64,000 nt of DNA from Candidatus Thiodiazotropha sp. 'RUGA' (GTDB lineage Bacteria > Pseudomonadota > Gammaproteobacteria > Chromatiales > Chromatiaceae): positions 119,388 through 183,387 of the forward strand of contig JAEPDS010000005.1 in NCBI GenBank assembly GCA_016842065.1, written 5' to 3'. The position numbers were made by a program, and so were the translations under genes. Positions 1-9,920 of this stretch are shown piece by piece. Under the pieces are notes generated by a model. It was not told the origin of the DNA, made no database searches, and saw nothing but the letters and a program-made list of their open reading frames with translations. The stretch's first letter is position 1; each line of letters begins with the position of its first letter.

Positions 1-286
1 CGCCAAAACGCAACACCACGCCACGTTCCGGGGCATCGATGATATAGATGCCACTGGCCAGCCAGACCAGCACCGCTATGCCGACCAGGAAACCAATGGA
101 TTTTGAGCCAGGCCCGGATCCACCACCGATCGAGCCATCTCCACGAGAGGGCTTGCCTCCACCGAAGATGCCTCCAAATTTATCCTGTAGTTTCTTGACT
201 ACCTCATCAAGGTCCGGCGGTCCTTGATCGCCACCCTTGCCACTCCAAGGATCTTTACCGTTTCCACCCGGTTCGTTCCAGGCCAT
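1..286 (-). CDS. hflK: HflK, N-terminal part (runs off window)
   Basis: Membrane-anchored SPFH-family protein that with HflC forms a complex regulating the FtsH protease. Only about 95 residues are inside the window. They show the typical start MAWNEPGGNGKDPWSG, a Gly/Pro-rich cytoplasmic stretch (repeated GGG and GDG), one hydrophobic segment (FLVGIAVLVWLASGIYII) and the beginning of the SPFH region (DAPERGVVLRFG). The ATG is preceded by GGAG six bases upstream. It lies downstream of hflX on the same strand, as in the standard hfq-hflX-hflK-hflC order. The gene continues beyond base 1, so length and C-terminus cannot be judged. Confidence 0.93.
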   Translation of the reverse strand, partial: MAWNEPGGNGKDPWSGKGGDQGPPDLDEVVKKLQDKFGGIFGGGKPSRGDGSIGGGSGPGSKSIGFLVGIAVLVWLASGIYIIDAPERGVVLRFG

Positions 287-576
287 TGATCACTCCAAAC
301 TTGGTTATTGATTTTAACTGCATACGTCAGATGCCCTCGTTTCTCTATATGGGGGCATACTGACACGATTCAATCTTCGATTTCTGGCTGCCTGCTAAGG
401 AGACCTCTGCAGCCTATCCAGCCGCACATTCTAACAGCAGGTTTCAGCATACGATAGCATCGGTTTCCCGTACAGACCCGAATCTGTTGATACCGTATCA
501 AGGGAAACTGCACCGGCAAATAGGCACAACGGCACAATTTGTCCTGTTTTCAGACTAAAACGGGATTCGCTGGATG

Positions 577-1857
577 TCAGACTAAACAGTTCTCAAGCGC
601 AGGTTCCTCTTTGAGTAAGCGTCGAAACTCCCGTTCAGACATATCGATATCCATCTCCCAGCCACCCTCATCGGTGGAGGATTCGTTGATCACGGCACCA
701 CGTTCAAATAACAGCGCATGCAACCGGCCGTTTTCCGGGTTTAATCTGAGCTTCTGCCTGACATGGTTTTTGCGGTAGTACTCCGCCAATCCCTGCAGCA
801 GAAGATCGCAGCCTTCACCGGTCTGAGCCGAGAGCCAGATCCTGGTGATCATGCCATTTTCGTTCCGGTCGATTCTGGGTTCGAACTCCTCCAACAGATC
901 GATCTTATTGAATACTTCAATCTGATGGACCTTGTCAGCCCCGATTTGTTGCAAAACCTCATTCACTTCAGTGATACAGGTAGCACGCTGATGACTGGCC
1001 GCATCGATCACGTGCAGCAGCAGCGAGGCATCGGTGGTCTCTTGCAGCGTCGATTTGAAAGCGGCCACCAGATCATGTGGCAGATGGCTGATGAAACCCA
1101 CCGTATCGGCCAATACAACCGGCCCCTCCCTTTCCAATTCAAGCCTTCTCAAAGTTGGATCGAGGGTAGCGAAAAGCTGATCGGCGGCGTACACATTCGA
1201 TCCAACCAGCCGGTTGAAAAGGGTTGATTTACCGGCGTTGGTATAACCAACCAGGGAGACGGTTGGAATGTCCGCACGCTCACGCCCACGCCTGCCCTGC
1301 TCACGTTGGGAATTGACACGGGTAAGACGCTTTTTGATCTGGCTGATACGCTGATTCAGCAATCGTCTGTCCGTCTCCAGCTGGGTTTCACCCGGCCCTC
1401 TCAGTCCGATACCGCCCTTCTGTCTCTCCAGATGGGTCCAGCCTCTGACCAGTCGGGTCGACAGATGTTGCAGTTGAGCCAGTTCAACCTGCAGCTTGCC
1501 CTCAAATGAACGGGCACGCTGAGAAAAGATATCAAGAATCAACCCGGTCCTGTCGACCACCCGGCAGCCAAAGGCGCGCTCAAGATTTCGCTCCTGGCTG
1601 GGCGAGAGGGCGTGATCGAAGATCACCAGATCGGCAGCTTCCGAGGAGACAATATGGCCAATCTCCTCGGCCTTGCCCCGACCAACAAAATATTTCGGAT
1701 CGGGTTGGCGGCGACTGCCGGAGACAAAGGCGACCCGCTCCGCACCGGCAGAGCGGGCAAGATCCTGGAATTCCGCGATTTCATCGGGATCACTGATCCC
1801 GTTCAGATCCAGATGAACCAAAACAGCGCGTTCACCCGACTTAGGACGTTCAAACAT
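577..1857 (-). CDS. hflX: Ribosome-associated GTPase HflX
   Basis: GTPase that binds the 50S subunit and splits or rescues stalled ribosomes under stress. At 426 aa it has the family length. The N-terminal HflX domain (to about residue 195) contains the glycine-rich GGIGLRGPGETQLETDRR segment. The G domain follows, with the P-loop GYTNAGKST at about 204-212, DTVGF (G3) and NKIDLL (G4). The ATG start is used. It is third in the hfq-hflX-hflK run, 96 bp after hfq with a hairpin in the gap, and about 290 bp before hflK. No key residue is missing. Confidence 0.97.
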   Translation of the reverse strand: MFERPKSGERAVLVHLDLNGISDPDEIAEFQDLARSAGAERVAFVSGSRRQPDPKYFVGRGKAEEIGHIVSSEAADLVIFDHALSPSQERNLERAFGCRVVDRTGLILDIFSQRARSFEGKLQVELAQLQHLSTRLVRGWTHLERQKGGIGLRGPGETQLETDRRLLNQRISQIKKRLTRVNSQREQGRRGRERADIPTVSLVGYTNAGKSTLFNRLVGSNVYAADQLFATLDPTLRRLELEREGPVVLADTVGFISHLPHDLVAAFKSTLQETTDASLLLHVIDAASHQRATCITEVNEVLQQIGADKVHQIEVFNKIDLLEEFEPRIDRNENGMITRIWLSAQTGEGCDLLLQGLAEYYRKNHVRQKLRLNPENGRLHALLFERGAVINESSTDEGGWEMDIDMSEREFRRLLKEEPALENCLV

Positions 1858-1900
1858 ATTGGAGACAGTATGGGGACAGAAGAGTGGAGGCGTTTAAAAT

Positions 1901-1926
1901 GGGCGCATCCATCTCATGGTACGCCC
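1901..1926 (-). terminator. Hairpin between hfq and hflX
   Basis: Reading the minus strand, GGGCGTACCAT and ATGGATGCGCCC pair around a GAG loop with a small bulge, followed by ATTTTAAA. The stem is strong but the following T tract is short. This fits a leaky terminator or processing hairpin that sets the hfq/hflX ratio. The structure is seen; its function is inferred. Confidence 0.4.
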
Positions 1927-1953
1927 TTTAAGCAGAAACAAATTAACAATTTT

Positions 1954-2220
1954 TTAAAAATTACCACTGCCGCTGGATGCATCCTCTTCGGATTGACCGT
2001 TGGCGTGCTGGATGCGTACATTTCTGGCTGGCACCACAGTGGAGATAGCGTGCTTGTATACCATCTGGCTGACGCTGTTCTTTAACAGCACCACGAATTG
2101 ATCGAAAGACTCGATTTGCCCCTGAAGTTTAATACCATTAACTAGAAATATTGAGACAGGTACCCGTTCCTTCCTCAGTGCATTCAAAAAAGGGTCTTGT
2201 AAACTTTGCCCTTTAGACAT
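1954..2220 (-). CDS. hfq: RNA chaperone Hfq
   Basis: Sm-like hexameric RNA chaperone that pairs small RNAs with mRNAs. The protein is 88 aa. Sm1 is seen as the segment [22 protein letters not shown], and Sm2 includes [12 protein letters not shown], the YKHA motif that forms the proximal-face uridine pocket. A short acidic, serine-rich tail follows ([12 protein letters not shown]). The start ATG has a strong AAGGAG eight bases upstream. It sits between miaA and hflX as in most gammaproteobacteria. An AT-rich 155-bp gap upstream carries a promoter candidate, so it can be transcribed separately from mutL-miaA. Confidence 0.98.
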   Translation of the reverse strand: MSKGQSLQDPFLNALRKERVPVSIFLVNGIKLQGQIESFDQFVVLLKNSVSQMVYKHAISTVVPARNVRIQHANGQSEEDASSGSGNF

Positions 2221-2308
2221 GGAAATTCTCCTTATTGTGTTTGTAGTTTTAAACGAAAAACAAGCGCGAACAAATGGTAGTAAATATCTACTTCACAAGC
2301 GAAAGTGT

Positions 2309-2338
2309 AGCATACTGAGTTTTTATCCAACTATTCAA
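2309..2338 (-). promoter_or_regulatory. Putative sigma-70 promoter of hfq
   Basis: On the minus strand there is TTGAAT (-35), an 18-base spacer and TATGCT (-10), ending about 90 bases before the hfq ATG. It lies in the AT-rich miaA-hfq gap. Called from consensus only. Confidence 0.4.
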
Positions 2339-2374
2339 AATATCAATACCTCAAATTTATTAAAAATCAAATAC

Positions 2375-3346
2375 TCAGCCAAATCCTGTCAATTCGGGAA
2401 ACCTATCTGAAATCAGCGCCAGAGCCTGCTCCACGACATCACTGTCGTCATACAGCCAGTGGCACTCCAGCTCAGCCCGCAACCAGGTAAATTGGCGCTT
2501 CGCCAGCTGGCGAGTGGCGATGATACCTCTTTCCACCATCTCATTCCTACTGATCTCACCGAGCAGGTAGTGCAGCATCTGTCGATAGCCTACCGCCCGC
2601 ATCGATGGCATGGCTGGGGTCAGATTGCCCCGACTCAACAGCTCACGGACCTCTTGCTCGAAGCCGTTCGCCAGCATCTGTTCAAAACGCTCTGCAATTC
2701 GGTCATGTAAGACCGCCCGCTGTTTGGGCGCACGAACCAACTTCAGCACCCGGTATGGCAATATGTGACCTTTGTCCGACTGTTGAAGTTCACTCAAGGC
2801 CTTGCCACTCAACTCGATCACTTCCAGGGCACGGAGTATGCGTTGGGTATCGTTGGCATGAATCTTCGCCGCGGCTTGCGGATCGAGGCGCTCAAGCCGC
2901 TGATGCAGTACCGCCAGGCCGAGCTGCGCCATCTCCCCTTCCAGACGCTTACGCACCACCGGATCGGCCGCCGGCAGGTCAGAGAGCCCCTGGCTCAAGG
3001 CCTTGAAGTAGAGCATGGTGCCGCCAACCAGCAGCGGTACCTTTCCCGCCGCATGGATCTCCCCCATCGCATCCAGTGCATCCCGCCTGAACGCGGCGGC
3101 GGAGTAGCTCTCCGAGGGGTCGATCATGTCGATCAGTCGATGGGGGGCCAGATCAAGCGTCTGCCGATCCGGTTTTGCGGTGCCCACATCCATCCCCCGA
3201 TAGACCAGGGCGGAATCCACACTGATGATCTCCAACGGTAACCGGCGTACCAGTTCGACCGCCAGCGCAGTTTTTCCTGAGGCAGTAGGCCCCATCAGAA
3301 AAATCGCTGCAGGCAACTGCTCCTGAGTGTGTGGGGATTGGGTCAT
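2375..3346 (-). CDS. miaA: tRNA dimethylallyltransferase MiaA
   Basis: Adds a dimethylallyl group to the N6 of A37 in tRNAs that read UNN codons, the first step towards ms2i6A. The P-loop [14 protein letters not shown] is near the N-terminus, followed by [18 protein letters not shown] and the [14 protein letters not shown] segment typical of the family. With the ATG at 3346 it is 323 aa. The frame is open to 3415, but that would overlap mutL by 68 bp and add an untypical 23-residue leader. The chosen start lies one base after the mutL stop, so translation is probably coupled. The C-terminal RQFTWLR motif is present. Confidence 0.96.
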   Translation of the reverse strand: MTQSPHTQEQLPAAIFLMGPTASGKTALAVELVRRLPLEIISVDSALVYRGMDVGTAKPDRQTLDLAPHRLIDMIDPSESYSAAAFRRDALDAMGEIHAAGKVPLLVGGTMLYFKALSQGLSDLPAADPVVRKRLEGEMAQLGLAVLHQRLERLDPQAAAKIHANDTQRILRALEVIELSGKALSELQQSDKGHILPYRVLKLVRAPKQRAVLHDRIAERFEQMLANGFEQEVRELLSRGNLTPAMPSMRAVGYRQMLHYLLGEISRNEMVERGIIATRQLAKRQFTWLRAELECHWLYDDSDVVEQALALISDRFPELTGFG

Positions 3347-3347
3347 C

Positions 3348-5147
3348 TCAACGGCCGCGAAGAAACAGGCGATCGAGCTCACTGATGGTGAGCTCGGTCC
3401 AGGTGGGTCGACCATGATTACACTGATCGGCCCTTTCAGTGCGTTCCATATCTCGCAGCAGCGCGTTCATCTCGTGCAACTCCAAACGACGGTTGGCACG
3501 CACAGAGCCATGACAGGCGACCGTGGCCAGAACCTGATCGATCTCCTCTTTCACTCGCTGACTGCTGCCGTGTTCGATCAGATCCGAGAGGATATCCCGC
3601 AACATCTTTTCCGGATCCGCGCCCTGCAGCAGCGAGGGGATGGAACGGATGGCCAGGGACTCCCGCCCGGAGCGACTGACCTCAAACCCCATCCGCTGCA
3701 GCAGTTCCGAGGCATCCTCCGCCAGATCGGCCTCCCTGGCGCTGACTGGGACTGAGATCGGCACCAGTAGCGGTTGATGGCTGATGCCCTCTCCATGGTA
3801 GCGCTGTTTCAATCTTTCATAAGTGATCCGCTCATGGGCAGCGTGCATATCCACCAGAATCAGACCACTCTGATTTTGTGCCAGAATGTAGACCCCATGC
3901 AGTTGCGCCAGCGCATAACCCAGTGGGGGAACCTCTTGGGGCTGACCCTCTGTGAGCGCCACATCGGGCTTAGCAGCGATCGGTTGCTGAGCAGAGAAAC
4001 CCGCCTGATAGACAGTTGGCCGCTCCGCTACCCGCCAGTCGATCCCCTGTTGCCTGGGCGGGGTGTATGGCTGCTCAATCGCCCGGGAGGTTACCGGAGG
4101 TTGCAGGTTCACTGGCTCATTCTGCCCGCTTTCAGGTGCGGCTTGGGGCCGGGTATTGGCCAACAGACGATGCAGTCCGCGAAAGATGAAGTCGTGTACC
4201 GAGCGTGAATCCCGAAACCGTACCTCGTGTTTGGTGGGATGGACGTTCACGTCCACCTTGTGGGGATCGAGGCTGAAAAACAGTACGTAGGCGGGATGGC
4301 GACCATGGTAGAGCACATCCTGGAATCCCTGACGAACCGCATGGGTTACCAGCTTGTCACGGATCATGCGTTGATTGACGTAGAAATACTGCATGTCCGC
4401 CTGGGCGCGGGAGAATCCGGGTCTGGCAACCCAACCGGAAAGCGAGAAATCCCCCGCCTGTTCCTGAATTGGCAGCGCCTGTTCGAGAAACTGCGCACCA
4501 AGCAACTGCAACAGGCGCTTCTCCTGCTGCTGCCGGTTGTCGCAGGGAGGCAGCGAAAAGATCGCCCGGCGATTATGCTGAAGGCTGAACCCTACATCGA
4601 AGCGGGCCAGGGCCAGACGTTGAACCAGCGCCTGGATGTGGCCGAACTCGGTCTTTTCGGTGCGCAGGAATTTGCGCCTGGCCGGGGTGTTGTAGAAGAG
4701 ATCCCGTACCTCAACGCTGGTCCCCTGAGGGTGTGCCGCCGGTTTACACTGCAGCGCCTGGTCCGTGCCGTCGCCGCTGACCTCCCAGGCCTGCTCAGCG
4801 TCCTGATGTCTGGAGGTCAAGCGCAGGCGGGAGACTGAGCTGATACTCGGTAACGCCTCACCACGAAAACCCATGCTCTGCAACGACTCAAGATCCTCAA
4901 ACTGGCTGACTTTACTGGTGGCGTGGCGCGACAGGGCCAGGTTCAGCTCCTGCTGGGGTATCCCCGCCCCATCGTCCCGCACCCGCAGACGTTTGATACC
5001 ACCCTGCTCAATCTCGATCTCGATATGACGCGCTCCAGCATCCAGGCTGTTCTCCACCAGCTCCTTGATCACGGAAGCCGGTCGTTCGACAACCTCACCG
5101 GCGGCGATTTGATTGATCAATTGAGGTGGAAGCGTGCGAATGGGCAT
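3348..5147 (-). CDS. mutL: DNA mismatch repair protein MutL
   Basis: GHKL ATPase that links MutS mismatch recognition to downstream repair enzymes. The ATP-binding motifs are visible: ENSLDAGA at 32-39, RDDGAGIP, and [15 protein letters not shown] variable linker runs from about 340 to 410 and a C-terminal dimerisation domain follows. The last part has [12 protein letters not shown] and CNHGRPT. I saw no DQHAxx(E)xE endonuclease motif. The segment [13 protein letters not shown] is the usual non-catalytic form in enterobacteria-type MutL. The ATG at 5147 gives the canonical [10 protein letters not shown] start, 599 aa. A longer in-frame start at 5183 is less likely. Confidence 0.96.
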   Translation of the reverse strand: MPIRTLPPQLINQIAAGEVVERPASVIKELVENSLDAGARHIEIEIEQGGIKRLRVRDDGAGIPQQELNLALSRHATSKVSQFEDLESLQSMGFRGEALPSISSVSRLRLTSRHQDAEQAWEVSGDGTDQALQCKPAAHPQGTSVEVRDLFYNTPARRKFLRTEKTEFGHIQALVQRLALARFDVGFSLQHNRRAIFSLPPCDNRQQQEKRLLQLLGAQFLEQALPIQEQAGDFSLSGWVARPGFSRAQADMQYFYVNQRMIRDKLVTHAVRQGFQDVLYHGRHPAYVLFFSLDPHKVDVNVHPTKHEVRFRDSRSVHDFIFRGLHRLLANTRPQAAPESGQNEPVNLQPPVTSRAIEQPYTPPRQQGIDWRVAERPTVYQAGFSAQQPIAAKPDVALTEGQPQEVPPLGYALAQLHGVYILAQNQSGLILVDMHAAHERITYERLKQRYHGEGISHQPLLVPISVPVSAREADLAEDASELLQRMGFEVSRSGRESLAIRSIPSLLQGADPEKMLRDILSDLIEHGSSQRVKEEIDQVLATVACHGSVRANRRLELHEMNALLRDMERTERADQCNHGRPTWTELTISELDRLFLRGR

Positions 5148-5317
5148 AGTCAGGCCCCAGATGTTACAGAAACCCAGCACCATAATGGCTCAGGGTCCCG
5201 ACTTCAAGATGCGTTATCGGTTCGCTGGACTCTGGCGGCGGAAAACGGCGGCTGTAACGCTCTGTTATGGGGAATCAGATCAGCTTTGCTGGGCACAACA
5301 GACGAGCTGAGAATGGA

Positions 5318-6652
5318 TCAGCTGCCCGGTGGTATCTGCAATACCTGTCCGATGCGGATGGTGTCGTTCTTCAGATCATTGACATGACGCAGCCGCTTGA
5401 CGCTGATCTGGTAACGATTGGCGATCGCAATCAGAGTGTCACCGGATGAGATAACGTGTTTACGGGTTCTCTGATTGGCTGCCAACCAGGTACCCGGTGG
5501 AGGCTGATATTTGAAGTAGTCACGGATCCCCTTCATCAGGGCCTTGGCTACTTTTGTCTGGTGCTTCGGATCGCGCAGCCGGCGCTCCTCATCCGGGTTG
5601 GAGATGAATGCGGTCTCCACCAGCATGGAAGGGATATCGGGTGATTTCAACACCACAAAACCGGCTTGCTGCACCTTGCGCTTATGGGTCTTGCCCAGGG
5701 TCTTGAGTTCGGTTAATACCCGACTGGCTGCCTCTGAACTGGCTTGCAGGGTACCGATCTGGGAAAGATCCAGCAGCACCGATGCGAGCATATCGTCCTT
5801 ATCCTCCAGTGAGACCCCTCCCACCAGGTCAGCGCTGTTTTCCCGTTCCGCCAGCCAGCGTGCCGCTTCATTCGAGGCGCCGCTGCGGGAGAGTGTATAC
5901 ACCGAGGATCCTCTGACCTTCGGGTCACGGAAAGCATCCGCGTGAATTGAGACAAACAGATCCGCCTGATGCGCCCTGGCTTTGGCAATACGTTTTCTCA
6001 GCCCGAGATAGTAGTCCCCATCCCTGATCAGGACGGCGCGGATACCTTTTTGCCGATTCAGCATCTTCACAAGTTTGCGGCCGATCGCCAGTACCACATC
6101 CTTCTCATAGGTACCTTTGCGCCCGCGGGCTCCGGGATCTTCCCCACCATGACCGGGATCCACTGCAATCACCACATCCCGATGGCCGTTTGTGTTGGCT
6201 TTTTTCGCTGTCTTGACCGGCCCATTACGGTGTTTGATTCCGCTTTTGCCGTCATACAGATCAACCACCAGCCGATGGCCATACTCCCGGTTGGGGCGGA
6301 GTGAGAAACTCTTGGGTTTGACCGAACTGTTGAGATCGAACACCACCCGCACATCACGATCGTTACGTTTCGCCGTACGCATACCGCGGATGATCTTGTT
6401 CTCTTTGGTGGGATCGGGCAGGTGCTTGGTGAGAGAGGTGTTCTTCAGATCCAGGACCAGGCGATCCGGACCCTGCAGGGTGAATATCTTGTGATCTACC
6501 TTGCCATTGGCGTCGAACACCAGACGCACATGATCCGGTGCAGACCATATCCTGAGACCGGTTATCTCAGACTGCTTTGCTTGTAGCGGTAGTGCGCTGA
6601 TCAGCAAGATCAGCAGCATAGCGAGCCTAATCCTCATTGCCCCATGACCCAT
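5318..6652 (-). CDS. N-acetylmuramoyl-L-alanine amidase AmiB/AmiC type
   Basis: Periplasmic zinc amidase that cleaves septal peptidoglycan during daughter-cell separation. A signal peptide comes first (IRLAMLLILLISALPLQA). An AMIN domain (about 28-130) follows, then an Amidase_3 domain from about 158 with VIAVDPGHGGEDPGARG, the zinc-ligand SIHADAF and VETAFISNPDEE, and finally a C-terminal LysM domain (HVISSGDTLIAIANRY to GQVLQIP). The AMIN-Amidase_3-LysM order is that of AmiB. The start may be five codons later, at 6637 (MRIRLAM); neither start has a strong Shine-Dalgarno. It lies between tsaE and mutL, the conserved position of amiB. Confidence 0.94.
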   Translation of the reverse strand: MGHGAMRIRLAMLLILLISALPLQAKQSEITGLRIWSAPDHVRLVFDANGKVDHKIFTLQGPDRLVLDLKNTSLTKHLPDPTKENKIIRGMRTAKRNDRDVRVVFDLNSSVKPKSFSLRPNREYGHRLVVDLYDGKSGIKHRNGPVKTAKKANTNGHRDVVIAVDPGHGGEDPGARGRKGTYEKDVVLAIGRKLVKMLNRQKGIRAVLIRDGDYYLGLRKRIAKARAHQADLFVSIHADAFRDPKVRGSSVYTLSRSGASNEAARWLAERENSADLVGGVSLEDKDDMLASVLLDLSQIGTLQASSEAASRVLTELKTLGKTHKRKVQQAGFVVLKSPDIPSMLVETAFISNPDEERRLRDPKHQTKVAKALMKGIRDYFKYQPPPGTWLAANQRTRKHVISSGDTLIAIANRYQISVKRLRHVNDLKNDTIRIGQVLQIPPGS

Positions 6653-6741
6653 AACACTGAAAATACAACATAAAAAATAGCATGCGAAAGGTTTTTTTTC
6701 CAGATTATTCTGTTAGATAGCTAAATTTCCTATGAACAAAA

Positions 6742-7212
6742 TTAACCATCTACCAGATCACTTTGTATTTCCTGAATTATTTCAGATCCCCGATCACTCA
6801 CCCCTTCGATGGTAACCTGCCGCGACAGACCATCATGTTCGATCTTGACCAGCAGATCGGCAGCCGGTAGCCCACCCTGCCCCCGCTCCGGCCATTCAAT
6901 CAGCATCACCGCATCATCGGTCAGCAGATCCTGAATGCCGAGATAGGCCAGCTCTTCCGCATCGGCCAGTCGATACAGATCGAAATGATAACAGGAAATG
7001 CTCCCCAGTTCGTAGGGTTCCAGCAGTGTGTAGGTTGGACTCTTGACCCGTCCCTGATAGCCGACTCCTCGCAGGAAGCCCCGTGTCAGAGTGGTTTTGC
7101 CCGCACCGAGATCGCCCATCAGGTAGACAATGCAGGGTGCCCGGCAGCTCAATGCCAGGCGGCGGCCGAGCGCCTCCTGTTCCGCTTCACCAGTGACCCT
7201 CAGTTCAATCAT
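6742..7212 (-). CDS. tsaE: tRNA threonylcarbamoyladenosine biosynthesis ATPase TsaE
   Basis: Small P-loop ATPase that works with TsaB and TsaD to make t6A37 on ANN-decoding tRNAs. The protein is 156 aa. The Walker A motif GDLGAGKTT is at 33-41, the segment SPTYTLLEPYE follows, and the characteristic LIEWPERG comes near the C-terminus. The ATG lies inside the last codons of the upstream nnrD gene (8-bp overlap), which points to translational coupling. An AT-rich 89-bp gap separates it from amiB. Confidence 0.96.
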   Translation of the reverse strand: MIELRVTGEAEQEALGRRLALSCRAPCIVYLMGDLGAGKTTLTRGFLRGVGYQGRVKSPTYTLLEPYELGSISCYHFDLYRLADAEELAYLGIQDLLTDDAVMLIEWPERGQGGLPAADLLVKIEHDGLSRQVTIEGVSDRGSEIIQEIQSDLVDG

Positions 7213-8716
7213 TCAAAAGCTCCGAATTCAGTGTCTCACGCAGGGCATCGATCAAATCGCCGGCCAGCATGCCGATTTCACCTTGCCTGGCGGCCTTGTC
7301 GCCGGCGGCGGCGTGCAGACAGACACCCAACTCCGCCGCATCCCGAAGTGCATGACCCTGAGCCAGAAAAGCACCGATCACCCCACTCAATACATCCCCC
7401 GATCCTCCACTCGCCATACCCGGGTTGCCGTCACTGCAGAGGGCTACCGGTTGGCTTCCGCTACTGCCGACCAGGGTTCCCGCCCCTTTCAATACGATCA
7501 CCCCACCAAAGCGTTGCTGCAGGGCCTCGCAGGCGGCAAACCGATCACTTTGCACTTGTTGGGTATCCCAACCCAACAGACGGGCCGCCTCTCCGGGATG
7601 GGGGGTCAGCAGCCGATTGTCCCGCCGATCCGGCTGTCTGGCGAGCCAGTAGAGTGCATCGGCGTCGAGCAACAGGGGCAGCTCGGTTTTTATCACCTGC
7701 TGATAGAGCCGCTCTCCCCAGGGTGTCCGACCCAGTCCGGGACCAAGCACCACACTACTGGCCTGCTGCAGCAAGGGGGTCAGATCCGTATCTGCATCAA
7801 CGCCACGGCACATCAGTTCGGGGCGACCGAGGTTACTCCACGGGGCATGCTCAGGATGGGTTGCCAGGGTAACCAGCCCCGCGCCACTCCTTGCGCCACC
7901 CTCAGCAGCCATGCGTATCGCACCGCCATAACCCCGATCCCCGCCAACCACCAGCAGATGGCCATGGCTGCCCTTGTGCGAGGAGCGCTCTCTGCGGCTG
8001 ACCGATGCAGAGACCTTCGACCAATCCATGCGACGGCAGGCGAGCAGCTGGCGCGCATAGATCTGTGCCGGTATCTCCAGAGCATCGAAGGCGACTTCAC
8101 CACAGCAGTCAGGTCCGTTACCGGTGAACATGCCCTGCTTGAGACCGATGAAACTGATCGTTGCAGCCGCTTTTACCGCGCACCCCATCACCCGGCCACT
8201 GTCCGAATTGAGGCCTGAGGGGATGTCCAGGGCAAAGACCGGCGCCTGATGCTGATTGATCTGCTCCACAGCCGCCTTCCAATCCCCTTTGAGATCCCGC
8301 TCCAGGCCGGTACCCAGGATGGCATCCACGATCACACCGGGTTTACCGGGAAGCCCCTGATAAGGTTCCAGTTGCTCTCCAAGTGCTATCCAGGCCTCTG
8401 CTTTGAGCAATGCGTCCCCATGGATCTTCCCGGGGTCACCGAGCTGCAGCACCCGCACACTGATTCCGGCCTGCAGTGCCAGCCTGGCCAGCACATAACC
8501 GTCCCCACCGTTATTACCCAGCCCACAGACCACCAGAATCTCTCTCACCTCAGGCCATCTATGGCGCAACAGATCGAAGGCTCTGACGCCCGCCCGCTCC
8601 ATCAGGTTCTCACCCGGGATCTGAAACTCATCGATGGCAATTCGATCGAATTGGCGAACCTGATCGGCCCGGTAGAGGGCGTAGGGCAAACTGTCGGTAA
8701 ATGGCATCACTCGCAT
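7205..8716 (-). CDS. nnrD: Bifunctional NAD(P)H-hydrate epimerase / ADP-dependent dehydratase
   Basis: Repairs NADHX and NADPHX, hydrated forms of the cofactors. The N-terminal epimerase (YjeF_N, about 1-220) shows VVCGLGNNGGDGYVLAR and a DAILGTGLERDL segment. The C-terminal dehydratase has GSHGHLLVVGGDRGYGGAIRMAAEGGARSG split over two motifs, LTPHPGEAARLL, and the ATP-site signature GNPGMASGGSGDVLSG. The protein is 503 aa from the ATG at 8716, which is preceded by AGAGGA. An in-frame TTG at 8746 would add ten residues and is less likely. It is divergent from queG with a gap of about 120 bp. Confidence 0.95.
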   Translation of the reverse strand: MRVMPFTDSLPYALYRADQVRQFDRIAIDEFQIPGENLMERAGVRAFDLLRHRWPEVREILVVCGLGNNGGDGYVLARLALQAGISVRVLQLGDPGKIHGDALLKAEAWIALGEQLEPYQGLPGKPGVIVDAILGTGLERDLKGDWKAAVEQINQHQAPVFALDIPSGLNSDSGRVMGCAVKAAATISFIGLKQGMFTGNGPDCCGEVAFDALEIPAQIYARQLLACRRMDWSKVSASVSRRERSSHKGSHGHLLVVGGDRGYGGAIRMAAEGGARSGAGLVTLATHPEHAPWSNLGRPELMCRGVDADTDLTPLLQQASSVVLGPGLGRTPWGERLYQQVIKTELPLLLDADALYWLARQPDRRDNRLLTPHPGEAARLLGWDTQQVQSDRFAACEALQQRFGGVIVLKGAGTLVGSSGSQPVALCSDGNPGMASGGSGDVLSGVIGAFLAQGHALRDAAELGVCLHAAAGDKAARQGEIGMLAGDLIDALRETLNSELLND

Positions 8717-8837
8717 AGATCCATTGTCCTCTGATTTGACCGGCAACGATACCGCGAACCCTCTGGTGTATCAAAATAATCGAAGCCCAGGCTGGCAGCG
8801 GTTGAATCGTCACGGCACTGGGCTATAGTGCAGCAGC

Positions 8838-9920
8838 ATGAGTGAGACACTGAGCGCTGACGAATTACTTAAGCTGAGCCTGTTGATCAAACAGTGGGGG
8901 GAAGAACTGGGCTTTGATGCAGTCGGTATTACCGATACCGATCTCAGCGAAGCAGAGAGTAGACTGCATCAGTGGCTGGCATCGGGTTGTCATGGTGAGA
9001 TGGACTATATGGCCAAGCACGGCGACAAACGGAGTCGCCCTGCAGAGCTGGAACCTGGAACCGTCAGGGTGATTTCTGTCCGTATGGACTACCTGCCGGA
9101 GCCGATGCAGGATCTGCAACGGATTCTGGAAGACCCGCAGAAAGCCTTTATCTCACGTTACGCACTCGGCCGGGATTACCACAAACTGCTGCGAAACCGT
9201 CTCAAGAGACTGCAGCAGAAGATCCAGCAGACGCTACCGGAGAGCAGCAATCGGCTGTATGTGGATTCTGCGCCGGTACTGGAAAAACCTCTGGCAGAAA
9301 AAGCCGGCTTGGGCTGGATCGGCAAGCATACCAACCTGCTCAACAAGCGCTCAGGTTCCTGGTTTTTTCTCGGTGAGATCTACAGCACTATTCCCCTGCC
9401 GATCGACTCGCCGGCGGAAAACCACTGTGGCCGATGCCAGGCCTGTCTGGAGATCTGTCCCACCCAGGCCATCACAGCCCCATACCAGCTCGATGCGCGA
9501 CGCTGTATCTCCTATTTGACCATAGAGCTGAGCGATGCCATTCCCGAGCCATATCGAGCCGCCATGGGTAACCGGATCTACGGCTGTGATGACTGCCAGC
9601 AAGTCTGCCCCTGGAATCGCTTCGCCCAGGTGACCGGCGAGCAGGACTTTCTGGCGAGACACGAGCTCGACAGCAGTAGCCTGATCAAGCTCTTTGAGTG
9701 GGATGAAACGACTTTTCTGCAAAAGACCGAGGGTTCGGCGATACGACGGATCGGGTATCAACGCTGGCAGAGAAACCTGGCCGTGGCACTGGGCAATGCC
9801 CCCCCATCCGAAGCGGTTGCAGCAGCCCTGCTGAAGCGATTGGAGCAGACCTCACCAATGGTAAAGGAGCACATTCTCTGGGCACTGAATCGCCAGCGGA
9901 TTCAGTCGGCGACGGCTTGA
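8838..9920 (+). CDS. queG: Epoxyqueuosine reductase QueG
   Basis: Cobalamin- and iron-sulfur-dependent enzyme that reduces epoxyqueuosine to queuosine in tRNA. The protein is 360 aa. Two [4Fe-4S] motifs are visible: CGRCQACLEICP from about residue 196 and CDDCQQVCPW from about residue 250. Before them come the substrate-pocket segments RMDYLPEP and YALGRDYHK, plus VDSAPVLEKPLAEKAGLGWIGK. The C-terminus has the usual HEAT-like helices. It stands divergently from nnrD, and its last 19 bp overlap the 3' end of the convergent VanZ-domain gene. Confidence 0.97.
   Translation: MSETLSADELLKLSLLIKQWGEELGFDAVGITDTDLSEAESRLHQWLASGCHGEMDYMAKHGDKRSRPAELEPGTVRVISVRMDYLPEPMQDLQRILEDPQKAFISRYALGRDYHKLLRNRLKRLQQKIQQTLPESSNRLYVDSAPVLEKPLAEKAGLGWIGKHTNLLNKRSGSWFFLGEIYSTIPLPIDSPAENHCGRCQACLEICPTQAITAPYQLDARRCISYLTIELSDAIPEPYRAAMGNRIYGCDDCQQVCPWNRFAQVTGEQDFLARHELDSSSLIKLFEWDETTFLQKTEGSAIRRIGYQRWQRNLAVALGNAPPSEAVAAALLKRLEQTSPMVKEHILWALNRQRIQSATA

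Noticed and set aside
511..540. A possible fourth copy of the inverted-repeat element (GGCAAATAGGCACAAC)
   Set aside because: Only one arm resembles the family, with several changes, and no matching second arm is found nearby.
2219..2410. A 63-codon AT-rich frame on the plus strand opposite the hfq promoter region
   Set aside because: It overlaps the hfq start and miaA end and has no ribosome-binding site; the composition is that of a promoter region.
5105..5125. TTGATTGATCAATTG, like an FNR site
   Set aside because: The half-site spacing is wrong (2 rather than 4 bases) and it lies inside the mutL coding start.
7130..8218. A 362-codon open frame antisense to nnrD
   Set aside because: The minus-strand gene is clearly real by its motifs. 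The antisense frame has low-complexity composition typical of a shadow of GC-rich coding sequence.
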